Positions 9,765 to 18,101 of a DNA stretch of 64,000 nt are shown one piece after another (within the stretch, counting starts at the first letter, position 1; every line of letters begins with the position of its first letter). The stretch spans positions 1,426,001 to 1,490,000 of the forward strand of contig NZ_AP022561.1 of NCBI RefSeq assembly GCF_010726245.1, in the 5' to 3' direction. Both the position numbers and the translations under genes were made by a program. This stretch comes from Mycolicibacterium aichiense. GTDB lineage: Bacteria > Actinomycetota > Actinomycetes > Mycobacteriales > Mycobacteriaceae. Below the pieces are notes generated by a model. It was given only the letters and a program-made list of their open reading frames with translations. It was not told the DNA's origin and made no database searches.

Positions 9765-10399
9765 GGCGTGGGCAGGCCGACGCGCAGGGCGATGGCCTGC
9801 TTCTGGCCGACGTTGGTGACGAAGTCGGCCCCGGCGGGCTGGCCGGGCAGGCCATCGAACTCGATGCGGGCCAGGGTGGAGCCTTCGGTGAACAGCAGGA
9901 CGCTCACTGACTTCGTGCCGTCGGGGGAGTTGCCCGCGACGACGGTGCCGCCCGTGCCGACGATGGAGGACTGCGGCGGGCCCGGGGTGACGGCCTTCTT
10001 GAGGCCGGCCTGCGCCTCGGCGAGGGCAGACGGGCCGTCGGCGGGGTTGTCGAGAGCGACGAGCAGGATGCTGACGGCCTTGGTCTGCTCCTCATTGACG
10101 AACAGCACCTCGGCGCCGGGCCGGCTGTCGGGGTTGGCGGTCGGCGGCTGGTCGACGTAGGCGTCGCCGGTGGCGGAGATGTCGCGGGCCTGCAGCAGCA
10201 GGCGGGTGTAGTCGACGGGCGCGGAGGCGGGCTTGGTCTTCGTGGTCGTGGTGGTGGCGCTCACGCCGGGCAGTGCGGGAATCGATGCGGCGGGTTTGCT
10301 TGTGTCCAGGCCGGATTCGTTGTCGCAGCTGGTGAGCCCGAGGGTGGCCGCGGTGATCATCGTGGCCGCGGCGAAGCGGGTGGCGTGTTTTCGTTTCAT
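9761..10399 (-). CDS. Putative lipoprotein, unknown function
   Basis: 212 residues. The signal peptide [20 protein letters not shown] ends in a lipobox LTSC at about residues 22-25, so the mature protein should be lipid-anchored outside the cytoplasmic membrane. A Thr/Lys-rich linker (TTTTTKTK) leads to a ~150-residue domain with no motif I recognise ([16 protein letters not shown] ... [19 protein letters not shown]), the style of mycobacterial sensor-type lipoproteins. I took ATG 10399. The longer reading back to 10741 runs antisense through the tRNA and is artefactual. It is divergent from the tRNA gene. Confidence 0.8.
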   Translation of the reverse strand: MKRKHATRFAAATMITAATLGLTSCDNESGLDTSKPAASIPALPGVSATTTTTKTKPASAPVDYTRLLLQARDISATGDAYVDQPPTANPDSRPGAEVLFVNEEQTKAVSILLVALDNPADGPSALAEAQAGLKKAVTPGPPQSSIVGTGGTVVAGNSPDGTKSVSVLLFTEGSTLARIEFDGLPGQPAGADFVTNVGQKQAIALRVGLPTP

Positions 10400-10596
10400 C
10401 TCTGTCGAGCCTGTCGATTTCTGGTCTGGGACGCAAGTGAATACCGGGGGCGTGTGACGAACTCGTGACGACGTGCTGGGGGTTCGTGAGACGGCTGCCG
10501 CGGCCGCGCCCGACATCGTTCCCAGGGCAACGAATATGCCTCTGAGCACTCGATTTGGAAGCACTGGTCGACGTTGGGTAACGTTGCGTTCACCGA

Positions 10597-10673
10597 CGCG
10601 GGGTGGAGCAGCTCGGTAGCTCGCTGGGCTCATAACCCAGAGGTCGCAGGTTCGAATCCTGTCCCCGCTACCA
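10597..10673 (+). tRNA. Initiator tRNA-Met (fMet), anticodon CAT
   Basis: 77 nt including an encoded CCA. Acceptor CGCGGGG faces CCCCGCT, leaving the first base pair unpaired (C1 opposite T72). The anticodon stem has three consecutive G-C pairs (CTGGG / CCCAG around CTCATAA). Both are initiator hallmarks. The T arm reads GCAGG-TTCGAAT-CCTGT. The 3' half is duplicated at 30362-30407 and serves as the island's attachment site; integration has rebuilt an intact gene on this side. Confidence 0.95.
10628..10673 (+). repeat. attL: 46-bp 3' end of the initiator tRNA
   Basis: The stretch from the anticodon loop through CCA is repeated at 30362-30407 with two mismatches. Integrases of the tyrosine family commonly recombine within tRNA 3' ends and restore the gene, so this is read as the left junction of the island. 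Confidence 0.85.
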
Positions 10674-10679
10674 GCGGAA

Positions 10680-10711
10680 ATGGCCCCCGGAGATTCTCCG
10701 GGGGCCATTTT
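10680..10711 (+). terminator. Intrinsic terminator after the tRNA
   Basis: A perfect 13-bp stem (680-692 with 696-708 of the 10 kb block; arm ATGGCCCCCGGAG) with a 3-nt loop, followed by TTTTC. It would terminate the tRNA transcript. As it lies inside the junction, it is expected to have been brought in by the island. Confidence 0.85.
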
Positions 10712-10718
10712 CATGCCA

Positions 10719-10742
10719 TTTGGGAACATATTTGGGAACATA
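10719..10742 (+). repeat. 12-bp tandem repeat, left end of the island
   Basis: Two perfect copies of TTTGGGAACATA directly after the terminator. Near-identical paired units, in the same orientation, occur at 30225-30248 just inside the right end. They may be arm-type integrase or excisionase binding sites. Confidence 0.75.
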
Positions 10743-11455
10743 AGGCTGTCTAACTACGGGCTCGGAGCGTCCAAAAGGGCGGTCAGCACGCGTTGAACTC
10801 GGGCCTGGGGCTGCGGGTCGGGTGTTTGCTCAGGCGGTCAGTGCGACGGCGTCGTCACCGATTCGGCGACGATGCGCGGCTTTCGACTGCTGGCGGTTGC
10901 CAGTGCGGGGACGTGACCGTGCGCCGGGGCAGATGCGCTTTATATCCAGAAGGTCATCGCGCGAATCCCTTTGCGCGGTGGACCGGACGGCGACAACCGA
11001 CCGGCCAACGAGCAATGATCCCAGAGGGCAACATGGCCGAGGTCCAAATCGAACCGTGCCGTCCATGGGCGCGCTCGGCGGTGAAACTCATTGCAAGCTT
11101 GAGCAAATCACGACCATGGTTGTAGAGCCATTTTCCTGAGTAATCGGGATTACTGTGAGTGTCCTGATAATTCCTGTGAAGACGCGTTCGTTGGCGGCGC
11201 ATCCGCTGTCTAATTTGTCGAGCAAGTCAATTTGAATCTCAGGCTCCGGGGAACGAAATGGTGACTGTGCAACGTCGGCGGGCGTCTGGGACGCGGCGCG
11301 GGTCCAAAGCGACGAATGGGCCGGTTCGAACGGCGACGGCAAGAAGCGTAAGTATGGGTCGAGGGCGCGCACCTGCGAGGGCCTGGCGATGAGCGGATCC
11401 GTCCCGCTCGTTGTGGGTTTGGCGTGGCCGCTATTGGGCAAGATTGGTCGTCGTT
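10743..11455. other. Gene-free stretch at the left end of the island
   Basis: No ORF here has a recognisable domain, a good ribosome site and plausible composition. Short readings on both strands are likely chance ORFs. The 3' part presumably carries the promoter for the beta-solenoid gene. Confidence 0.5.
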
Positions 11456-14400
11456 GTGACACTTCCTGATGACGTCGACGGGTGGACTGACAAGCTGAAG
11501 AACTGCGTCACCGCTGGAGCGCCGCTTGACCTTGCGCCCGGAAAGCACTCCAACCTCGGTGAGCCTGACAAGTGGCCGGATGGGGGGGTGATGCCCGCAG
11601 CGGCAGTGCGCGCGGTGATGACGGATCCAGACATTCGCTTTCCGCGCCGCGGCATCGAAATCCGGGCCGCGATGTTCGCGGAACCCCTCGACCTCGACTA
11701 TTTGAGATTTGACCACCGCCTGCACTTTTCTGAGTGCGTGCTGGAGGGCGGTTTCACCGCGCGCTACGCCGAACTCCGTGAACTGACTCTCACCAAGGTA
11801 AACGTCAACGGGGGGATTCACGCCCCAGGGGTCGTTATCAAAGGGCGACTCGATTTGTCTGGGGCACACCTCTATCACCCCGACAAGGTTGCCCTCGACC
11901 TCCATAACTCAAAAATCACCGGAAGCGCTCTCGTCAAAGGCAGTGTTGGCGCGGATGGAAAAGTCACTCGCTGTTTCTCGTCGTCCGGAACCATCCGGCT
12001 TGACGGCGCGAAGATCGGCGGCCATCTCACAATGACCACTGCGGTACTGGCAGCCCCTGCCGACCTCAAGAATTTCCGCGCGGTTGAATCCGGTCTGTGT
12101 GCAATGATTTTCGATGGAGCGGAGATCGACGGCGATGTAATTGCCGGGCGAGGCTTCCGCGCATATGGTGAAGTCCGCGGCGTTGGTGCAACTGTCGGTG
12201 GTCAACTCAATATGACTGGCGCCCAGATCAAGCCCCAATTCAGGCCAAGCCGGCGTCACGGCCAGGTGGCAAACTTGCTCAGTGAGTGCGAATCTATCAG
12301 CGAGTGCGAATCCAGCTGTGTCGTAGTTGTCAACCCGCCCAGCGAGTGCGAACCGGGCTGTGGTGACGTCTTCAACACCCCAACTGAGACCGCTACCCGT
12401 TGTGCAGCCCTCACCCTCGACTACGCGCGTATCGGCACCGATTTGTTCGCTGAAAAGGGATTTGAAGCCACCGGCACAGTCAGCGCGGTGGGATCGAGTG
12501 TCGGTGGCTACCTCAAGCTCACTGGCGCAAAGGTGACACTCCCGCCTAGTCTCAGCGACTTCGACCAATACGCCCTAGTTCTTAACGATGCTCGGATCGC
12601 CCTAAGCGTCTTCGCCGGCATCAAGACGAGCGGCGCCGTCTCGGCGACCGGTGTCTCGATCGGCGACCAACTTAGCCTCGGTGGGGCAGTCCTCCGGGAT
12701 CCAGTTGAACTAGGCGTTTTGATCCTTGATGGCGCGAAGATCGGCGGCGACTTATGCGCCAGCGTCGATAAGGATTCCGATGGTGTCGACCTGAAACCCT
12801 TGGACGCCGTGGGCGAGGTTCGTGCGCTTCGGGTATCGATCGGCGGCGATCTCAATCTTCACGGGGCCGAGTTGAAGAACGCGCTTGGCGACGCGTTGAC
12901 GCTCGACAACGCACAGATCGGCCGGCACATATTCGCAGAGGGGAATTTCACCGCAGAGGGCACGGTACGCGCTTTGGGTATCAGCGTTGGCCGGGACATC
13001 TACCTCTGCAGCGCCCAGCTCACCAAGCTTGGTGACAAGGAAGGCGACTACGGTCGAGCTCTCTGGCTCGACGGCGCCAGCATCGCCGGCAATCTGCTCG
13101 CTGGATTCGAGGAGAACACGACAGAGCACGATGCGACGGCTGCCAATCAGACGCCAACCGATCAGGCAAACGCCGAGAGGAAGCCGTTTACCGTCCACGG
13201 CGAGGTCTCGGCCCGCGGCATCACGATCGGGCGGGACCTGGACATGTCCGGCGCGACGCTCGTTTGCCCGCCCACAGATGAAAACCCTACGCAATGCGCC
13301 CTTCAACTAGATGACGCGCAGGTCGGCGGCGACTTTTTTGCTTGCAGGCGCGAAGACGCTGAAGAGCCGCTATCCCGTTTCAGAGTTATCGGTGCGGTCC
13401 GTGCCCGCGGCGCTCGTATTGGCGGAGATTTGAACCTCGAGGGTGCGGTTCTTAAGAATGATGGCGCCGAGGCGGACCCGCAACCATACGCAATCGACTT
13501 CGACAGTATGCATGTGGTTGGCAGCGTGCTGGGTGGCGAGGGGTATGCGAAAAAATCTCTGCCGTGCGAAATTACAGGTACTTTCCGCGCGAACAACCTG
13601 GTTGTTGGTATTCGACTAGATCTCAGCGGTGCTGCTCTAGGTAGCGGTCGCGAGCAGACGATGGACAGCGACCAAGGGCGCATGTTGGACAACGACCAAG
13701 AGTGGACGTTGGACCTAGAGTCAGCCACCATTGCGCATTTGGTACTCACCCCCGCGATTTTCGACGGAGGAGTGTGCCTGAACCGAGCCAGGATTGACGA
13801 CCTTGAAGCCGACTGCGACGTCGGCGGCGCATACCGGCCGCCTCCATCTCCGTTGACAGCGACCGGCTGGGAGATCGACGACCTCCGAGGGCCGCTCCGC
13901 GGCAACTGGAAAACTGCCCGCGGCTGGCTTGATCCGACCGTCAAGCATCCCTGTCGGTTGGTCCGATGGACTTCATGGCTGCGCCGCAGGAACCCGTCGA
14001 TCGCCGTCCAGCCGTGGTACACGTTGGCCGATGTCTACGAGCGCAACGGCGACCCCGCTGGCGCGCGCAGACTGCGAATTGCCGCCGAAAACAAGGTGAC
14101 GGGACAATCTCCGCTGTTGACGCGGATGGTGCGAGCGCTCTACTGCTGTGTTGCCGGCTACGGCTACTACCCGTTGTTGGCCATTGTTAGCATGGTCATT
14201 CTTGTCGGCGCCGCCACCGGCATGGTGTGGATGGGCGAGGCCCACATCGTCGAAACCGACCGGGCCGCAGCAGCAAGACAAATTGCGCACCCCAGCACAT
14301 CGCCGCCGAAGCCGGTCACGGCGCAGACAGCCTGCGACGAGCACTCAGACTACCCGTGCTTACAGCCCCTAACGTTCGCAATCAACACAGTGCTTCCGCC

Positions 14401-14548
14401 GGCCGCTGGCAAGAACACCGACTGGAAGATTGCTCCCAACGCACCCTGGCTGGTTATCGAATTGACCGCCGTCAAGCTCGCATTGTGGGCACTGGCCGCG
14501 CTTTTCCTCGCTGGGGTCTCAGGTCTGCTCCGCAAGCCAAAGACGTGA
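11456..14548 (+). CDS. Large beta-solenoid repeat protein with C-terminal membrane segments
   Basis: 1030 residues from GTG 11456 (a TTG at 11411 would add 15). After an N-terminal region (DGWTDKLKNCVTAGAPLDL) come many degenerate repeats of ~25 residues, such as GEVRALRVSIGGDLNLHGAEL, GTVRALGISVGRDIYL and LDGAKIGGHLTM, the hydrophobic periodicity expected for a right-handed beta-helix. The C-terminus has a conserved linker (PWYTLADVYERNGDPAGARRL), a YGYYPLLAIVSMVILVGAATG membrane segment and a last hydrophobic segment (ELTAVKLALWALAALFLAG). Streptomyces relatives are often labelled membrane-associated oxidoreductase, without redox motifs that I can see. A Cys-rich insertion (three SECE units) lies at 12281-12352. 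Function unknown. Confidence 0.75.
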   Translation: MTLPDDVDGWTDKLKNCVTAGAPLDLAPGKHSNLGEPDKWPDGGVMPAAAVRAVMTDPDIRFPRRGIEIRAAMFAEPLDLDYLRFDHRLHFSECVLEGGFTARYAELRELTLTKVNVNGGIHAPGVVIKGRLDLSGAHLYHPDKVALDLHNSKITGSALVKGSVGADGKVTRCFSSSGTIRLDGAKIGGHLTMTTAVLAAPADLKNFRAVESGLCAMIFDGAEIDGDVIAGRGFRAYGEVRGVGATVGGQLNMTGAQIKPQFRPSRRHGQVANLLSECESISECESSCVVVVNPPSECEPGCGDVFNTPTETATRCAALTLDYARIGTDLFAEKGFEATGTVSAVGSSVGGYLKLTGAKVTLPPSLSDFDQYALVLNDARIALSVFAGIKTSGAVSATGVSIGDQLSLGGAVLRDPVELGVLILDGAKIGGDLCASVDKDSDGVDLKPLDAVGEVRALRVSIGGDLNLHGAELKNALGDALTLDNAQIGRHIFAEGNFTAEGTVRALGISVGRDIYLCSAQLTKLGDKEGDYGRALWLDGASIAGNLLAGFEENTTEHDATAANQTPTDQANAERKPFTVHGEVSARGITIGRDLDMSGATLVCPPTDENPTQCALQLDDAQVGGDFFACRREDAEEPLSRFRVIGAVRARGARIGGDLNLEGAVLKNDGAEADPQPYAIDFDSMHVVGSVLGGEGYAKKSLPCEITGTFRANNLVVGIRLDLSGAALGSGREQTMDSDQGRMLDNDQEWTLDLESATIAHLVLTPAIFDGGVCLNRARIDDLEADCDVGGAYRPPPSPLTATGWEIDDLRGPLRGNWKTARGWLDPTVKHPCRLVRWTSWLRRRNPSIAVQPWYTLADVYERNGDPAGARRLRIAAENKVTGQSPLLTRMVRALYCCVAGYGYYPLLAIVSMVILVGAATGMVWMGEAHIVETDRAAAARQIAHPSTSPPKPVTAQTACDEHSDYPCLQPLTFAINTVLPPAAGKNTDWKIAPNAPWLVIELTAVKLALWALAALFLAGVSGLLRKPKT

Positions 14549-14876
14549 GCAGCCCTCAGCGAGCAGGGATTTCGCGCGCGAACGTGTTTCGGTGCCCGAG
14601 CCTGCGCGCGTAGAGACGTCTGCCTGCCAGCATCAATCGGTCGTCTCGTGCGCAACGACCACAGGAAAGGCGAAATGGGTGCCCGGAAGTAGTGCGGGCA
14701 TCGTGAGAACGCGAGGTTGCCACTCGACCCCCCGAGATAACAATTATCGCGAAATACGCTGAATGCTTCTGCCTACGATTCGACATGGATGCGGATCGTC
14801 AGAGTCCGGCTGAACGCAGTCAATATCCCGCAATACCCGGCGTAGCCAGATCGATTTATCCCAGCCGCTCCCTGAG
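14549..14876. other. Gene-free spacer between the solenoid gene and higA
   Basis: Nothing credible reads through this stretch on either strand; it separates two convergent gene ends. No clear terminator stem was found by eye. Confidence 0.45.
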
Positions 14877-15206
14877 TCAGGCGGTGAGTTCGACGGTGTC
14901 GTCACCGAATTCGGCCACGATCCGAAGCTGTCCACCGAGCGCGGCGACGTACGCCTGAAGCGTGCCCAACTCGGTGTGCGACAGGTCGCCGCTCTCCAGC
15001 TTGGAGACGCGGGCCTGAGAGACGCCCATGAGAGCTGCAACGTCTGCCTGGCGGGTGTGACCCAGCGCCTTGCGGATCTCGGCCAGGCGGTGCGCCTGGA
15101 CGGCCTCACGCATCTCCTCACGCGCCGCACCGGCCCGCTCGGCATCCAAGGCACCCTGCGCGATCGCGTCCGCGCGGATGTCCCGCCAGTTGCGCGCCAT
15201 GGTCAT
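14877..15206 (-). CDS. higA: HigA-like antitoxin (XRE HTH)
   Basis: 109 residues. The N-terminal helical part (REEMREAVQAHRLAEIRKAL) precedes an XRE helix-turn-helix (TRQADVAALMGVSQARVSKLESGD) and a short tail (LQAYVAALGGQLRIVAEF) typical of HigA antitoxins of the Gp49/HigB pairs. It should neutralise the toxin and repress the operon. Its ATG (15206-15204) overlaps the toxin stop in an ATGA junction, so translation is coupled and the toxin comes first, as in higBA loci. A second in-frame ATG lies two codons in. Confidence 0.88.
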   Translation of the reverse strand: MTMARNWRDIRADAIAQGALDAERAGAAREEMREAVQAHRLAEIRKALGHTRQADVAALMGVSQARVSKLESGDLSHTELGTLQAYVAALGGQLRIVAEFGDDTVELTA

Positions 15207-15559
15207 TGCCCTCCGTGCTCGGTCGCCAGCCAGCTCTCGAAACGTGCATCCGCGATCGGAATGTTCCTGTCGTACCAGCGCTTCCAGTCGCCTGCCTTGT
15301 CGCCGTCCAGGAGCAGGATCGCCTGCCGGGCCGGGTCGAAGATGAACAGGACGCGGATGCTGGTGCCGGCGGGGCGCAGCTCCTTCATGCTGTGAAACTT
15401 CGAGCCGTTCACCTTGTCGACGACCGGCCGACCCAGTGTCGGCCCCTCCAGCTCCAACAGGTCGATGGCACCGGTGACCGCCGCCATCGTCTCCCTGTCG
15501 AGCGAGAAGAACCACTGTTCGACCTCGTCGAGCAGGATCACGTCCCAACGCTTCGACAC
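15203..15559 (-). CDS. higB: HigB-like toxin (RelE/Gp49 family)
   Basis: 118 residues from GTG 15559. Family features are LDEVEQWFFSLD near the N-terminus, the glycine-rich GPTLGRPVVDKVNGSKFHSMKELRP core, the RVLFIFDPARQAILLLDGDKAG strand pair and KRWYDRNIPIADARF at the end. Members cleave mRNA on the ribosome. The gene starts 12 bp after the integrase stop, with a palindrome in between, and overlaps higA by 4 bp. Such pairs stabilise mobile elements against loss. Confidence 0.88.
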   Translation of the reverse strand: MSKRWDVILLDEVEQWFFSLDRETMAAVTGAIDLLELEGPTLGRPVVDKVNGSKFHSMKELRPAGTSIRVLFIFDPARQAILLLDGDKAGDWKRWYDRNIPIADARFESWLATEHGGQ

Positions 15560-15562
15560 CAG

Positions 15563-15580
15563 TATAACCTCTACGTTATA
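15563..15580. promoter_or_regulatory. Candidate HigA operator
   Basis: A TATAAC arm (563-568), 6-bp spacer and GTTATA arm (575-580) form a perfect dyad immediately upstream of higB, overlapping the integrase stop codon. The position fits autorepression of the toxin-antitoxin operon by HigA. Confidence 0.5.
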
Positions 15581-16929
15581 TCGTGCGGAGGGAGATTCGC
15601 CGGCGCATCGTCGCTGCCGGTCCAGCTGTCACCGAGCAGGAAGGCGGCGGCTTGCTCAGCCGCTTCGCTGTCGTCGTTGTCGAGCACGTGGGCGTAGGTC
15701 TCCAGGAAGAAGCCGATGTTCGCGTGACCGATGCGCCCGCTGACGATCTTCGGACTTACCCCGGCCCGCAGCGCGCCGGTGGCGTAGGTGTGGCGCAAAC
15801 CGTGAAACGTGATGCGGGACAACCCAGCCCTGGCCGTCAAACGTTCGAAGCGCTGGCGGATCGAATCCGGATGTGGAGGACGGCCGTCGGGGTAGGTGAA
15901 CACGAAGTCACCCGGGTGGTAGGCGGCGCCGAAGAACTCCCGCTCGGTGTCCTGTTGGGCGCGCCACTGCCGCAGGGCACCCACCGTCGTCTTGTCGATG
16001 GAGATGGTCTGGTCGGCGTTGCGGGTCTTGCCCCCTGCCTTCTCGACGACCTGGCCACCGACAACCACCCGGTTGTCGTGCACGGTCACCTTTCCGGCAT
16101 CCAGATCGACCGCCGACCATTTGAGTCCGCAGATCTGCCCCCGCCGGATCCCGGTGGTCAATTCCAAGAGGAACATTGCAGCGAAGCGGTCCTCCCGCAC
16201 CGAGGCCAGGAAGGTCCGAATCTCCTAGGGTTTCCACACGTGCCGGCGGGTTCGTGGGTTGCGGGGCGGCTTGACGTTGCTCGCCGGGTTCTCGGAGATG
16301 TATTTCCAGGCGACGGCATCGGCGAGTGCCCGGTGCAGGAACGAATGAATGTTGCGGACCGTCTTGGGGGCGAGGCCTTGCGTGAGGGTCCGGGGAGTCA
16401 GGCCCGCCTTGTAGCGTCGGACGGCGTCACGCGCGGCGTGGATCGAAGTGCCGCACGCCGTGGACAGCTCGCGGGGCGTCGGTGGCGGCTTGCCGCTGGC
16501 GATCAGTTTCGCCCAATGGGTGTACATCACCGCGTCGTTGTTCGGTTTCACCCGGCCCTTGGCCAGCAGCATCGCGTAAAACTGCAGCAGCACCGGCTCA
16601 TTGAGCGACTGAAGTCGTTCACCGCCGATGTGGGGGATGACGTACCACCGGGCATAGTCGCTCCAGCTGCGCCACGTGGAGGCGTCAAGCGCCGGTTGCA
16701 CCGCCGTCAGCCAGTCGGTGACGAAGTCGCCGACTGTCTGTTGCGACGGCCGCACGATCCGATTGCGGTCGGCATCGCGCATTGCCTCGCGGCAGGCCTC
16801 CCACGCGTCACGCTCGGTGTCGTAGCCACCCTTGGTCACCCACGGGAACTGGCCGGTCGAGGGATCTCGCTGTGGCAGCCGAAACTTGTAGTACCACTTC
16901 GCGCCCCGCCGATACACCGAACCCTTCAT
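15571..16929 (-). pseudogene. Tyrosine integrase interrupted by an in-frame amber codon
   Basis: Two readings in one frame, 16929-16225 and 16200-15571, are separated only by a TAG at 16227-16225 and eight further sense codons before the next Met. Read through, the product is ~452 residues: AP2-like arm-binding start (RRGAKWYYKFRLPQRDPSTG), SAM-like core-binding domain (TVGDFVTDWLTAVQPALD) and a catalytic domain with Arg in TGIRRGQICGLKW, the HGLRHTYATG box and the nucleophile Tyr in FLETYAHVLDN. The stop replaces a residue in the linker WKP*EIRTFLASV, where Gln (CAG) is common, so a single C-to-T change explains it. Without suppression neither half is expected to recombine DNA. A sequencing error is the alternative. 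Confidence 0.88.
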
Positions 16930-17096
16930 CAAGCCACCACGTCCCGTAGACCCGCCGTCACCAAGTAGATGCGCCCGCCGAGCCGACGAACCGGCAGCTC
17001 GCCGGAAGCGACGAGCCGATAGGCCGCAGCTCGACTGATCCCCAGAAGCTTCGCCGCGTGCGGTACCGCGAGCAGCAGGGGTAGATCGTTGAACAC
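16929..17096 (-). CDS. Excisionase-like HTH protein
   Basis: 55 residues from GTG 17096, too short for most ORF callers. It reads FNDLPLLLAVPHAAKLLGIS, then RAAAYRLVASGELPVRRLGG and RIYLV, the winged-helix pattern of MerR/AlpA-type excisionase proteins. GGAAG lies five bases before the GTG; a TTG at 17108 would add four residues. Its TGA shares one base with the integrase ATG, so both are co-translated. The probable role is directing excision or controlling integrase transcription. Confidence 0.8.
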   Translation of the reverse strand: MFNDLPLLLAVPHAAKLLGISRAAAYRLVASGELPVRRLGGRIYLVTAGLRDVVA

Positions 17097-17108
17097 GTTA
17101 TCTTCCAA

Positions 17109-18007
17109 TGTAATTCACCACCTCTCGCCATGTCGATCGATTGACCAATAACCCTGGCAACTGTGGATGTCGCGCGAGTTGGTGACGGGCCGCGGTCGAC
17201 GGTCGCGGGGCTGGTCCTGCCGAGTTGAGGAGCGCCACGTGCCGTGGGGTGAAGTGGACCTAGCAGTCACCGGCATAACTGACAGCTAAATGTGCTCGGC
17301 ACCGCTATGCGACGGTCAAATGAAACCGATTTGCATTTCACGACATGGTGCAATTTCGCCTGAGACGCAATGGAACTCTGTGCAACAGGTTTTGAAGCGA
17401 CTCGCGTGAACTCGCGCCGGCTCCTTTTCGGTCGGCTTCGAGGCACCCATTGCGAAACCGATAACGGATCTGCTCAATCACCAATTGCAACGGAGATGGA
17501 CGATGGTTGAGGGGCCCTCTATCGACGCATCCTGTGGGTGCGTCGAGTTCTGCTGGAGTGCTACGGCGCCGCCGGGCTGTCGGTGACGATGGCGACGTCG
17601 CCGACCGCCGCCTGGCCGCTCGTCGGTTCCCGTACGCGCGGGCGTCGGGCCGTACTTCGCACCGCACAGTGATGCGTCGCCGGTCGCCGCCTCCAACGTA
17701 ACGCGCACACTCCGCGCGCCACGTGGGCCCTCGCTCGGTCGAAGGCTTAGCTCGACGCGATGGTCTCGTACCGGTTTCGGCCAATTCCCTGCAATCGCTC
17801 GACGCGACTAGCGCCATCCGGGTGCGCTGACGTTCGACGCCGCGGAACCACCTCACGCACCCCCACGACTGCCATCGTCAACAACACCACCACATCCGTA
17901 TAGTCTCAACGATCTCAGCACAGTCCGCCTGTTACCGCTGTGCCTCCAAACAGGTTGTCTGACAGAGCAAGTCAAAGAAACTCACTTGATCTTCCTATGG
18001 CACATTT
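17109..18007. other. Gene-free region between xis and the relaxase gene
   Basis: About 900 bp divergent between the xis/int pair and the relaxase. ORFs here on both strands are Arg/Ser-rich readings of the kind expected by chance in GC-rich DNA. It should contain the promoters of both units and possibly the transfer origin. Confidence 0.5.
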
Positions 18008-18077
18008 GCACAAGCGTGTGCGAGATTGGCGGTAGCGAACGTTGCGTTCGACGCCCGGCGGCACTGCGCGCCGGGCG
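18008..18077. promoter_or_regulatory. Cluster of three inverted repeats (candidate oriT or relaxase operator)
   Basis: Three consecutive dyads: GCACA/TGTGC (18008-18021), CGAACG/CGTTCG (18036-18050) and CGCCCGGCG/CGCCGGGCG (18052-18077), ending 24 bp before the relaxase start. MobF relaxases nick at origins containing such repeats, commonly near their own gene. A transcriptional role is equally possible. Confidence 0.45.
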
Positions 18078-18101
18078 ATCTCGGGCCAGGCGGTGATCAA
18101 C

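Noticed and set aside
10400..10741. N-terminal extension of the lipoprotein reading through the tRNA (contains RIRTCDLWVM)
   Set aside because: It is the antisense translation of a tRNA gene, a common artefact; the lipoprotein has a proper signal peptide starting at 10399.
17338..17856. 172-codon minus-strand ORF between xis and relaxase
   Set aside because: Arg-rich chance composition without motif.
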